From NCBI GenBank assembly GCA_905212085.1, contig CAJMDF010000009.1, forward strand, positions 1 to 54,053: DNA of 54,053 nucleotides, read 5' to 3'. The DNA comes from an uncultured Clostridium sp. (GTDB lineage Bacteria; Cyanobacteriota; Vampirovibrionia; Gastranaerophilales; Gastranaerophilaceae). Position 1 is the first letter of the stretch, and every line of letters starts with the position of its first letter. The notes below the pieces were generated by a model that did not search any database, was not told where the DNA came from, and saw only the letters and a list, made by a program, of their open reading frames with translations. Below, piece after piece: positions 43,103-50,243 of the stretch. The position numbers and the translations under genes were made by a program.

Positions 43103-43741
43103 GTGAGTTTAGTAAACTTTAATACAAATATACAATATAATTTTCAATTACCAAAAACGAATAATTTAACAAGTACTTATAATTTTAATCCAACTTTAAA
43201 TTATTCGAATTTTTCTTCTTCTAATAATTTATTTACAATTTACAACAATCAATTTGCGAACAAAAACAAATTAAAACCAACCTATAATTATTCAACAAAA
43301 AGTTCTATTAAACCAATAAATACAAATAAAATATCTACAACACTTGAAGATGCAGGGTATGACAAAACTAAAGGAGAAAAATTAGCAAATACTGCGGCTA
43401 AAAATGCAGTTGGATTTACTAAACAATGTGCTACATACGTAAAAAATGCAATACAAAAAAGCGGACTTGGAGCATATGAATATGGAGACGCATACGAATG
43501 CGCAAACATTTTAGAACGCAATAAAAATTTCAAAGAAATCTCGACAAAAGGATTAGATTTATCATCACTTCCTGCAGGATGTGTGTTAGTCTATGGTAAA
43601 AAAGTTGCTGGTTATAGCTCAAAATATGGTCACATAGAAATCACACTTGGAAATGGTCAAGCTGTAAGTGACGGAATTACAAATAATATAAGACAAGGTG
43701 CAAGAGTATTTGTTCCAATATCACAAACTTATATTGCTTAA
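43103..43741 (+). CDS. CHAP/NlpC-like cysteine hydrolase domain protein (copy 2)
   Basis: A 212-aa paralogue of the gene before it. The N-terminus is Asn/Ser/Tyr-rich low-complexity (about 1-80). The C-terminal domain has QCATYVKNAIQKSGLGAYEYG with C109, LPAGCVLVYGKKVAGYS and YGHIEITLGNGQAVSDG with H177. The start is GTG at 43103 behind AAGGGG. Its end overlaps the convergent coaE by 21 bp. Tandem duplication with divergent N-termini suggests the domain is kept and the N-terminus evolves freely. Peptidoglycan hydrolysis is likely, unproven. Confidence 0.65.
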   Translation: MSLVNFNTNIQYNFQLPKTNNLTSTYNFNPTLNYSNFSSSNNLFTIYNNQFANKNKLKPTYNYSTKSSIKPINTNKISTTLEDAGYDKTKGEKLANTAAKNAVGFTKQCATYVKNAIQKSGLGAYEYGDAYECANILERNKNFKEISTKGLDLSSLPAGCVLVYGKKVAGYSSKYGHIEITLGNGQAVSDGITNNIRQGARVFVPISQTYIA

Positions 43742-44299
43742 CAATCCATCAACACTTGTTTTTAAATTATTAAAATCACCATTATTATTTATCACATAAT
43801 CGCTTAATTTAACCTTATCATCTTGAGGCATTTGCGAATTTATACGAGATTTTGCATGCTCAATTGTATAATTATTACGTTTTAATAACCTTTCTAAACG
43901 AACTTTATCATCAGTATATACAAATACAATTTTATCAAACAATGATTGCATATTAGATTCAAAAAGTAAAGGAATCCCGACAAATAGCAAATCATCCGAT
44001 TTATTTTCTTCAAAAAATTTATTAATTTCTTCTGCAACCTGAGGATGCATTATTGATGCAATTTTCAATCTTGCTCCTGCATCAGAAAAAATTAACTGAG
44101 CGACTTTAAAACGAGAAAATTCTCCATTTTCAAACACATCAAAATTTTTAAAACCATCATATAATGGTTTATTTTTAACAGTTAACAGTTTTTTAGAAAC
44201 CTCATCACAGTCTAAAACTTTATAACCTTTTTCCTCTAATATTTTTTGGACAGTTGATTTCCCAGATGCAATATTTCCGCAAATAGCTATTCTTTTCAC
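43721..44299 (-). CDS. coaE: Dephospho-CoA kinase
   Basis: A 192-aa kinase for the last step of coenzyme A synthesis. The P-loop is GNIASGKSTVQ (residues 8-16), then VLDCDEVSKKLL, HPQVAEEINKF, and VFVYTDDKVRLERLLKRN typical of CoaE. The start overlaps rluB by 4 bp (ATGA), so the two are coupled. Its 3' end overlaps the convergent CHAP-like gene by 21 bp. Confidence 0.94.
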   Translation of the reverse strand: MKRIAICGNIASGKSTVQKILEEKGYKVLDCDEVSKKLLTVKNKPLYDGFKNFDVFENGEFSRFKVAQLIFSDAGARLKIASIMHPQVAEEINKFFEENKSDDLLFVGIPLLFESNMQSLFDKIVFVYTDDKVRLERLLKRNNYTIEHAKSRINSQMPQDDKVKLSDYVINNNGDFNNLKTSVDGLLSNISL

Positions 44300-45027
44300 T
44301 GTTTTGCAATCCTATTTAAAAAGTTTTTTAACTCTCTAATTTGAATTGGTTTTATCGGTTTGAATTCACCGCGTTTTAATCCATCAAGAGTCAATGTAGC
44401 ATGTTGAATACGCTTTAAAGTTTTTACCTCATATCCGACAGCTTTAAACATTTTTCTGATTTGCCTATTCATCCCCTGATAAAGAGTAATCCGCATTTCA
44501 GTATGACTGCTATCCATTTCCAAAACTTCAATATCTGCATAAGCAATCTTACCCGGTTCCAACTCAATACCATTAGCTAACTGTTCCAATTCATGCCTGT
44601 GAATAGAAGAATTTATTGAAACTAAATAAACTTTAGGCACTTTAACCGAAGGATGAGTCAATGCATTAATCAAATCACCGTCATTTGTCAAAATTAGAAG
44701 CCCAGTAGAATCTTTATCCAAACGTCCGACAGGTTTTAAGCTATACATATTTTCAGGTAATAAATCATAAATAGTTTTTCTACCCTGATCATCATTTCTT
44801 GTTGTTATATACCCAGCAGGTTTAAAAAATCTGTAATACTGATGTTTAGCAGGCGCAATTAACTTTTTATTAACAAATACTTTATCTTTTGGCTGTACTA
44901 AAAAACCAAGTTCCGTAACGACTTTGCCATTTACACTTACAGAACCTTTTTCTATTAAATCATCAGCTTTTCGACGAGAACAAAGCCCAGATGAAGCAAT
45001 ATATTTATTTAAGCGAACTCCGGACAT
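44296..45027 (-). CDS. RsuA/RluB-family pseudouridine synthase
   Basis: A 243-aa enzyme that isomerises uridine in rRNA. The N-terminal S4 domain is RLNKYIASSGLCSRRKADDLI, and the catalytic motif is GRLDKDSTGLLILTNDGDL with the nucleophile Asp. KVYLVSI and GMNRQIRKMFKAVGYEV follow. Length and S4 domain fit RluB/RluE/RsuA; the target uridine (23S or 16S) is not decided. It is coupled to coaE downstream. Confidence 0.92.
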   Translation of the reverse strand: MSGVRLNKYIASSGLCSRRKADDLIEKGSVSVNGKVVTELGFLVQPKDKVFVNKKLIAPAKHQYYRFFKPAGYITTRNDDQGRKTIYDLLPENMYSLKPVGRLDKDSTGLLILTNDGDLINALTHPSVKVPKVYLVSINSSIHRHELEQLANGIELEPGKIAYADIEVLEMDSSHTEMRITLYQGMNRQIRKMFKAVGYEVKTLKRIQHATLTLDGLKRGEFKPIKPIQIRELKNFLNRIAKQ

Positions 45028-45049
45028 TTTTTATTCCTTTTTATACTAC

Positions 45050-45484
45050 CTAGCAGGTCACAAGAGATTTTTCATCATCTTTAACAGCTTTTTCAAAACA
45101 TTCAACAAGCTCAGCAGGCATTCTTCTGTACAATTTACCGGCATTACTTATCGCAACTACATCAAATACAGCTTCAATAAATACTTTATTAGATTCTTTA
45201 GACTTAATTACCTGCTTGAATGTAACTGACAAGCTATTGAATTTTTCAATCCAAGTTTCAATAATAATAGCATCATCTAATTTTGCAGATGCTTTGTATT
45301 TGACATTCATATTTGTAACAGGAAGAAGAATATCCATCTTCTTCATAGATACAAGATCTAAACCGAGATTATTACATAAATCGACACGACCTTTTTCTAA
45401 CCATCTTAAATATGCACCGTGCCAAACAACACCATATGCATCTGTATCAGAATAATAAACTTTAGTTTCAAATATATTTTTCAT
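45050..45484 (-). CDS. Acyl-CoA thioesterase of the 4HBT (YbgC-like) family
   Basis: A 144-aa hotdog-fold thioesterase. The signature YYSDTDAYGVVWHGAYLRWLEKGR has the active-site Asp of the 4-hydroxybenzoyl-CoA thioesterase group; the rest is a typical hotdog sheet (VTFKQVIKSKESNKVFIEAVF). YbgC-type enzymes act on short acyl-CoAs, often in envelope lipid contexts. I chose ATG 45484 (MKNIFETKVYY), the usual family start. No RBS precedes it, but TATAGT lies 6 bases upstream, suggesting a leaderless mRNA. It is divergent from rubredoxin with 30 bp between starts. Confidence 0.88.
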   Translation of the reverse strand: MKNIFETKVYYSDTDAYGVVWHGAYLRWLEKGRVDLCNNLGLDLVSMKKMDILLPVTNMNVKYKASAKLDDAIIIETWIEKFNSLSVTFKQVIKSKESNKVFIEAVFDVVAISNAGKLYRRMPAELVECFEKAVKDDEKSLVTC

Positions 45485-45514
45485 ACAACTACTATAACAC
45501 AAAAGGAGAAAAAA

Positions 45515-45652
45515 ATGAAATACGTATGTAATGTTTGCCAATGGATATATGACGAAGAAAAAGAAGGTAAGAAGTTTGAAGAACTTCCTGAAGATTGGGT
45601 ATGCCCTTTATGCGGAGCAGGGAAAGAAATGTTTTCACCTTTCAAAGAATAA
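45515..45652 (+). CDS. Rubredoxin
   Basis: A 45-aa iron protein. Two CxxC pairs hold the single iron: C5-N-V-C8 and C30-P-L-C33, with conserved Y/W (YVCNVCQWIYDEE, DWVCPLCGAGK). It transfers single electrons, commonly to oxygen- or peroxide-reducing enzymes in anaerobes. I chose ATG 45515 with AAAGGAG 7 bases upstream; earlier in-frame codons lie inside the divergent promoter. Slightly shorter than the usual 52-54 residues. Confidence 0.95.
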   Translation: MKYVCNVCQWIYDEEKEGKKFEELPEDWVCPLCGAGKEMFSPFKE

Positions 45653-45656
45653 AATT

Positions 45657-46523
45657 TTACTGGATTTTCTTTTCAGCAGGCTTAATAGCTAAAAATTTCT
45701 TAAACCTGTCAATTTTTAGTTGTTTTGCCTCCTGAGAAACTCCATTCATCAAACTTTTAAATATATTTAAATAAAGATCCGAATTTATGACTTTTGAACC
45801 TTCAAATTTTTCATGCGCTTCTAGACCTACAGTCCAAGAACGAACTTCATCTTTATAAGCTTTTTTTAATTGTTTTAGTATAAATAAATTTTTCTTAGTT
45901 TCACCTTTTTTGAGAATACCTTTAGAATATAACATATCTCTAACAATTGCATTATTAACTTGTCCTCCTGAATTTAATAATGCAACACAATATTCTTGCA
46001 TTTTCACATACTTGTCCTGCACTCCAAAATCTTTCATTTTTGAAATTTCTTTATCTATAAAACGACGTCCTAAAGAGAATTTTCCTTTTAACAGATACAG
46101 CCCCCTCCTTCCGGATGTTAAACTTAAAGCATGTTGTATTTCATGTGTTAAAGCATTTGCGGCCACACCTCCTAATGCCTTGTCTTTATTTACAAACACA
46201 AACCCCTGCCGCTTATATTTTGCAGGAATTAAAAAACCTATAGCTGCTTCAAAAACATGGTTTAAATCGTTCTCTGAAGCAATATCTTGTTTGAGGAAAA
46301 AATCTCTTGCAGCTTCTTTTGAATTAGATATCGTAATCTTATCTGCAGCTTTTTTACCAACAGTATCTGAAATTATTTGATGAACATTCTCTATTGATAT
46401 TTCCCCTCCATTTTTTTTCATTTGAGATGCGATAGCTTCTCCTATCTTTTTACTATTTTTAGATAAACCTTTATTTGACATAATTCCAGTAGCTTTAAAT
46501 ACAAAACGACCAAATGAAACCAT
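45657..46523 (-). CDS. Putative zinc metalloprotease (HExxH) of unknown family
   Basis: A 288-aa protein starting MVSFGRFVFKATG; the SFG at 3-5 recalls the F-x-[GS] motif. Residues 127-131 are H-E-I-Q-H in ANALTHEIQHALSLTSGRR, a zincin zinc-binding motif. The downstream Glu/His third ligand cannot be fixed by eye. No signal peptide or membrane helix is seen. The start is ATG 46523 behind AAAGGAA. A TAGCAA box lies 64 bp upstream. It is divergent from a second HExxH protein, separated by 165 bp. I infer that the pair acts together. Confidence 0.65.
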   Translation of the reverse strand: MVSFGRFVFKATGIMSNKGLSKNSKKIGEAIASQMKKNGGEISIENVHQIISDTVGKKAADKITISNSKEAARDFFLKQDIASENDLNHVFEAAIGFLIPAKYKRQGFVFVNKDKALGGVAANALTHEIQHALSLTSGRRGLYLLKGKFSLGRRFIDKEISKMKDFGVQDKYVKMQEYCVALLNSGGQVNNAIVRDMLYSKGILKKGETKKNLFILKQLKKAYKDEVRSWTVGLEAHEKFEGSKVINSDLYLNIFKSLMNGVSQEAKQLKIDRFKKFLAIKPAEKKIQ

Positions 46524-46587
46524 TTATTTATAATTCCTTTTTCTTAAAATTCTACACATATAAATAAACAATAATCTGCAAAATTTT

Positions 46588-46593
46588 TTGCTA
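46588..46593 (-). promoter_or_regulatory. TAGCAA box upstream of the reverse HExxH gene
   Basis: In gene sense: TAGCAA, AAAATTTTGCAGATT. The box ends 64 bp before the start codon at 46523. Confidence 0.45.
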
Positions 46594-46652
46594 ATATACT
46601 AACTTAATTAATAATATACCGTAATAAATCTTAATAAAATTACTAATATTAA

Positions 46653-46658
46653 TAGCAA
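46653..46658 (+). promoter_or_regulatory. TAGCAA box upstream of the forward HExxH gene
   Basis: TAGCAA, then TTTTTTTGATTTAC and TACTAAT close to the GTG start at 46689. The box ends 30 bp before the start, and no Shine-Dalgarno is present. Confidence 0.45.
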
Positions 46659-46688
46659 TTTTTTTGATTTACATGTTTTACTAATAAC

Positions 46689-47495
46689 GTGATAGGAATT
46701 AGTAGTGTAAAAACAGATTCTAATAATCAAAGAAATTATTATTTACTGCAAAATAATAAATTTTATACTCCTGCCAATTTTCAAGAACCGCAGCCCCAAT
46801 ATAATCCTGAAAAAACGGTTTTAACTGCAGGTCTGTTACAAGCTTTTGCATTATTCTTACATAAAGCATCAGAATGGTGCGGAAATAAATTAATGCAAGG
46901 CAAAGAATTTACTAATGCAGATAATGTAAAACAAATTGCTCAAAATATGGTCAACAAAAACAAATTAAATGTTGATGTTGACTTTATCGATGCAAATAAT
47001 ATAAATAAATACCCCAAAATGCTGCAAGAAGCGCTAAAACCTGTCGCAAGAGGAGAAAACGCATTTTATACGGATCAATTTAAACTTGCAGTAGCACCAA
47101 AGAATAAGCCTTCTTTAATATTACATGAATTAGGTCATGCTATAAATGCACACAAAGGTAAATTCTTAAAGTTTTTACAAAAATCAAGAATGTTTGTATC
47201 AGCAGTACCAACAGCACTAATAATGCTTAACGGATTATCAAAAAAAGATGACAACACCCCTAGTTTCATAGAAAGAAATGCCGGCAAAATCGGATTTGCA
47301 GCATTTTTACCAACAATTATAGAAGAAGGTATGGCATCAATTAGAGGAGTTAAAGCAGCCAAAGCAACACTTGGCAACTCAGTAAATCTTAAACCATTAA
47401 AAAGAAACTATTTCTTTGCATGGCTAACTTATTTAATTGCAGGCATCGGTCTTGGAGTTGCAGCTAAACAAAGTGTTATCGAAAATAAAAGATAA
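46689..47495 (+). CDS. Putative membrane zinc metalloprotease (HExxH)
   Basis: A 268-aa protein. Residues 146-150 are H-E-L-G-H in SLILHELGHAINAHKG, followed by a conserved-looking IIEEGMASIRG near 218 that could supply the third Glu ligand. This HELGH...E spacing resembles gluzincin-type peptidases. Hydrophobic segments lie near 56, 175 and at the C-terminus (AWLTYLIAGIGLGVAA), so it is membrane-bound. The start appears to be GTG 46689; a TGA eight codons upstream limits the choices. There is no RBS, so it may be leaderless. It is divergent from the other HExxH gene. It does not show the PxFxG motif. Confidence 0.65.
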   Translation: MIGISSVKTDSNNQRNYYLLQNNKFYTPANFQEPQPQYNPEKTVLTAGLLQAFALFLHKASEWCGNKLMQGKEFTNADNVKQIAQNMVNKNKLNVDVDFIDANNINKYPKMLQEALKPVARGENAFYTDQFKLAVAPKNKPSLILHELGHAINAHKGKFLKFLQKSRMFVSAVPTALIMLNGLSKKDDNTPSFIERNAGKIGFAAFLPTIIEEGMASIRGVKAAKATLGNSVNLKPLKRNYFFAWLTYLIAGIGLGVAAKQSVIENKR

Positions 47496-47511
47496 AATAA
47501 TAAAAAAGCTC

Positions 47512-47540
47512 TTGACGTAAAAAAATGTTTATCATAGAAT
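47512..47540 (+). promoter_or_regulatory. tRNA-Pro promoter
   Basis: TTGACG, 17-bp spacer, TAGAAT. The transcript would first cross the damaged tRNA-Pro copy and then the intact tRNA-Pro. Confidence 0.75.
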
Positions 47541-47578
47541 AAAACTTGTCGCAAGTTTAGCGATTGAAAATTAAATAT

Positions 47579-47666
47579 CGGGATGTGGCACTCTGCCGAG
47601 TGAAACAATCCAGTGAATTGTTTCACGAGAGGTGGTAGCGCACTTTCAAATGTGGAACATTTGAAA
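47579..47666 (+). pseudogene. Damaged tRNA-Pro copy carrying two hairpin insertions
   Basis: It begins CGGGATGTGGC, identical to the intact tRNA-Pro 100 bp downstream, and later has GGTAGCGCAC of the D-arm. The D-loop holds about 40 extra bases with a 10-bp stem (GTGAAACAAT / ATTGTTTCAC, 7-base loop). The anticodon arm is replaced by a 9-bp hairpin (TTTCAAATG / CATTTGAAA) with loop TGGAA. No T-arm or 3' acceptor strand follows, so no functional tRNA can fold. It lies in the leader of the real tRNA, so the hairpins are probably transcribed. Confidence 0.75.
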
Positions 47667-47678
47667 AACATAAACCGT

Positions 47679-47755
47679 CGGGATGTGGCGCAGCTTGGTA
47701 GCGCACCTCGCTTGGGACGAGGGGGTCGCACGTTCAAATCGTGTCATCCCGACCA
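47679..47755 (+). tRNA. tRNA-Pro (anticodon TGG)
   Basis: Acceptor CGGGATG / CATCCCG, D-arm GCGC...GCGC, anticodon stem CCTCG / CGAGG with loop CTTGGGA (anticodon TGG), T-arm with TTCAAAT, encoded 3' CCA. Confidence 0.96.
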
Positions 47756-47760
47756 TTTAG

Positions 47761-47791
47761 AAAAAGATTGACAACAAGTCAATCTTTTTTT
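47761..47791 (+). terminator. Intrinsic terminator after tRNA-Pro
   Basis: Stem AAAGATTGAC / GTCAATCTTT with a 5-base loop and a T7 run. Confidence 0.9.
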
Positions 47792-47878
47792 ATTGTTTAC
47801 AATTTATTGACTTGACTATACTTTTATAATAAACTTCTGGAGAAGAGATTTTACACTATTAAATGAGGATTAGGGAAA

Positions 47879-48967
47879 TTGGATTTTACAACTTTAACTA
47901 TTGAAGCGCTAAAAGCACTAGCTTCTATTGTAGGAAATTACGGACTTGCGATTATTTTATTAACAGTTGTTATAAGACTTGCTATGTGGCCATTGAACGT
48001 ATCTCAACAACGTTCTATGAAAATGATGCAAAATTTACAACCAAAAATCAAAGCTATTCAAGACAGATATAAAAGCGACCCGCAAAAAATGCAGCAAAAA
48101 CTTATGGAATTTTACAAAGAACATAAGTTTAACCCGATGGGTGGCTGTTTACCTCTATTAATTCAATTACCAATATTCATTCTTTTATATTCTGCTTTAA
48201 TGAGCCCGCAATTTATTCAAATTGCTGGGGATACATCTTTCGGATTTTTAAGCAGACTTGATACTACATTAAGAGCAACAGCAGGACGTTCTTTTGACGG
48301 TACATTCGGAGTTTCACAAGGTGATACATTTACTTTAGGTAAAACTGCTACTGTATATTTACCTAACGAAACTTTAGAAAATGTAAAAATTAAAGATCCA
48401 AATAAAGCTATAGAAATTCAAGGGGAATTTAAACCAGGTGAAAATATTGACTTCAAAATTGATTTAGACCATTTGAACTTAAAATTTGCTCAACTTGATC
48501 AAATTCAAAAAGCAGAAATATCAGTCACTGATATGACTAATAAAGAAGTTGAAAAAATCACATTCACAAAACAAGGAAGCGTATTAGCAGCATCTGTACC
48601 AACAATCGTTGCATCAAGATCCTTCCATTGGGATGTATTTGTTTTAATTGCATTATTTGCACTTACAATGTTCGCATCACAGAAAATCATGATGGCTACC
48701 CAAAAACCGAAAGACGGAGCTATTGATCCGACTCAAGAAGCTATTCAAAAATCAATGGGAACATTTATGCCAATTATGATTATCGGTACATTTGTAATAA
48801 TCCCGATTCCTGCAGGTGTTCTATTATATCTTGTTACAAGTAACATAATACAAATTTTACAAACAGTTATCGTAAACAAACAAATTGATAAAGAACAAGA
48901 AAGAACAAAAAATATCGTAACAGATTCAGATATTGCAGGTGCAAAAAAAATTGAGCCAAAGGAATAA
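47879..48967 (+). CDS. yidC: Membrane protein insertase YidC/Oxa1 with a long insert
   Basis: A 362-aa insertase for inner-membrane proteins. Core helix 1 (YGLAIILLTVVIRLAMWPL, with the groove Arg) is followed by the coiled cytoplasmic loop (QQRSMKMMQNLQPKIKAIQ) and FNPMGGCLPLLIQLPIFILLYSAL. Then comes an insert of about 120 residues, beta-rich and charged (120-240), before WDVFVLIALFALTMFASQK and a last helix MIIGTFVIIPIPAGVLLYLV. Gram-negative YidC carries its large periplasmic domain after the first helix instead; here it sits between core helices 2 and 3. The start is TTG 47879 behind TAGGGA, since no in-frame ATG lies nearby. Single-gene unit. Confidence 0.9.
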   Translation: MDFTTLTIEALKALASIVGNYGLAIILLTVVIRLAMWPLNVSQQRSMKMMQNLQPKIKAIQDRYKSDPQKMQQKLMEFYKEHKFNPMGGCLPLLIQLPIFILLYSALMSPQFIQIAGDTSFGFLSRLDTTLRATAGRSFDGTFGVSQGDTFTLGKTATVYLPNETLENVKIKDPNKAIEIQGEFKPGENIDFKIDLDHLNLKFAQLDQIQKAEISVTDMTNKEVEKITFTKQGSVLAASVPTIVASRSFHWDVFVLIALFALTMFASQKIMMATQKPKDGAIDPTQEAIQKSMGTFMPIMIIGTFVIIPIPAGVLLYLVTSNIIQILQTVIVNKQIDKEQERTKNIVTDSDIAGAKKIEPKE

Positions 48968-49008
48968 CCCCTAAACACAAAGCATACAGGATATGTAATA
49001 TAAAAAAA

Positions 49009-49029
49009 ATTCCGAAACTAGTTCGGAAT
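49009..49029. repeat. Short palindromic repeat resembling REP-like elements
   Basis: ATTCCGAA, a 5-base loop ACTAG, then TTCGGAAT, followed by GACA. On the reverse strand it is followed by T8, giving terminator-like form, yet both flanking genes run forward. The pattern ATTCCGAAAC..GTTCGGAATGACA resembles interspersed palindromes known from several bacterial phyla, so it may be a dispersed repeat. Only one copy is in this window. Confidence 0.45.
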
Positions 49030-49088
49030 GACAAAAATAAAATTATACTGAATTTATTTCAGCATTTCAAAAAATAAGAAAGATAAAA

Positions 49089-50156
49089 ATGTTACTTTCA
49101 GACTATGATTACAATTTACCAGAAGAATTAATTGCGCAGTTACCTGCCGACAAAAGAGATAATTCAAAAATGATGGTTCTAAACCGAAAGGATAGAACCA
49201 TTTATCATAAACATTTTTATGACATTGTAGATCTGCTTGATAAAAATACTCTGTTAGTAATGAACAATACTAAAGTTCTACCAGCTCGACTTATCGGACA
49301 CAAAGATACAGGAGCTAAGATTGAAGTATTTTTATTAAAACAAGTTCAAAATACTATCGGAACACAAGACAAACACTTGTGGGATGTACTTATTAAACCG
49401 TCAAAAAGAGTTAAACCTGATACAATTATTAAAATCAGCGATGAATTATCAGTAAAAGCAATTAAACGATTGGAAGAGAACGGAGAATGGCTTGTAGAAT
49501 TAATATTTGAAGGGGACAACGTTCTTGATGTACTTCACAGAAATGGTCAAATCCCATTACCGCCATATATTGAAAGAAAAATTCCAAATGAAGATTTAAA
49601 AAAACTTGATTTTGAAAGATACCAAACAGTATATGCTAAAGATGAAGGCTCAGTAGCAGCCCCGACTGCCGGCTTGCACTTTACTCAAGAAATTTTACAA
49701 AAGCTTCAGGACAAAGGGGTTGAATTAGCATACGTAACCTTAAATGTAGGACTAGGTACCTTCAGACCTGTCCAATGTGAAAATGTTGAAAATCACAAAA
49801 TGCATTCTGAAACATTTGAAATTTCAGAAAAAGCTGCAGAACAAATTAACAGAGCAAAAAAAGAGGGAAAACAAATCGTAGCAGTAGGTACAACTACCGT
49901 TAGAACTCTTGAGACGGCATTTCAAAAATACGGATGTATAACACCTTGCCATGACCATTCTGAATTATTCATATACCCGCCTTACGAATTTAAAGTTATT
50001 GACAAACTTATTACAAATTTCCACTTACCAAAATCCACACTTCTAATGCTTGTAAGTGCATTAGCTGGAAAAGATTTTATATTTGAAGCATATAATGAAG
50101 CAATCAAAAATAATTATCGCTTTTTCTCATATGGTGATTGCATGTTTATAAATTGA
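49089..50156 (+). CDS. queA: S-adenosylmethionine:tRNA ribosyltransferase-isomerase
   Basis: A 355-aa enzyme of queuosine synthesis that transfers and rearranges the ribosyl group of SAM onto 7-aminomethyl-7-deazaguanine at position 34 of tRNA. The start YDYNLPEELIAQLPADKRDNS, MNNTKVLPARL, VAAPTAGLHFT, TLNVGLGTFRPVQ, KMHSETFEI and TNFHLPKSTLLMLVSALAG are all family signatures. Length is normal. No other queuosine gene is nearby. The RBS is AAGAAAG. Confidence 0.97.
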   Translation: MLLSDYDYNLPEELIAQLPADKRDNSKMMVLNRKDRTIYHKHFYDIVDLLDKNTLLVMNNTKVLPARLIGHKDTGAKIEVFLLKQVQNTIGTQDKHLWDVLIKPSKRVKPDTIIKISDELSVKAIKRLEENGEWLVELIFEGDNVLDVLHRNGQIPLPPYIERKIPNEDLKKLDFERYQTVYAKDEGSVAAPTAGLHFTQEILQKLQDKGVELAYVTLNVGLGTFRPVQCENVENHKMHSETFEISEKAAEQINRAKKEGKQIVAVGTTTVRTLETAFQKYGCITPCHDHSELFIYPPYEFKVIDKLITNFHLPKSTLLMLVSALAGKDFIFEAYNEAIKNNYRFFSYGDCMFIN

Positions 50157-50243
50157 CATTTTATAAAATATCATTAATGCAAATAGAGGATACGGAATTA
50201 TCAGATTTTATATAAAATAAAATCAGATAAGGGTAGAGGTGGT

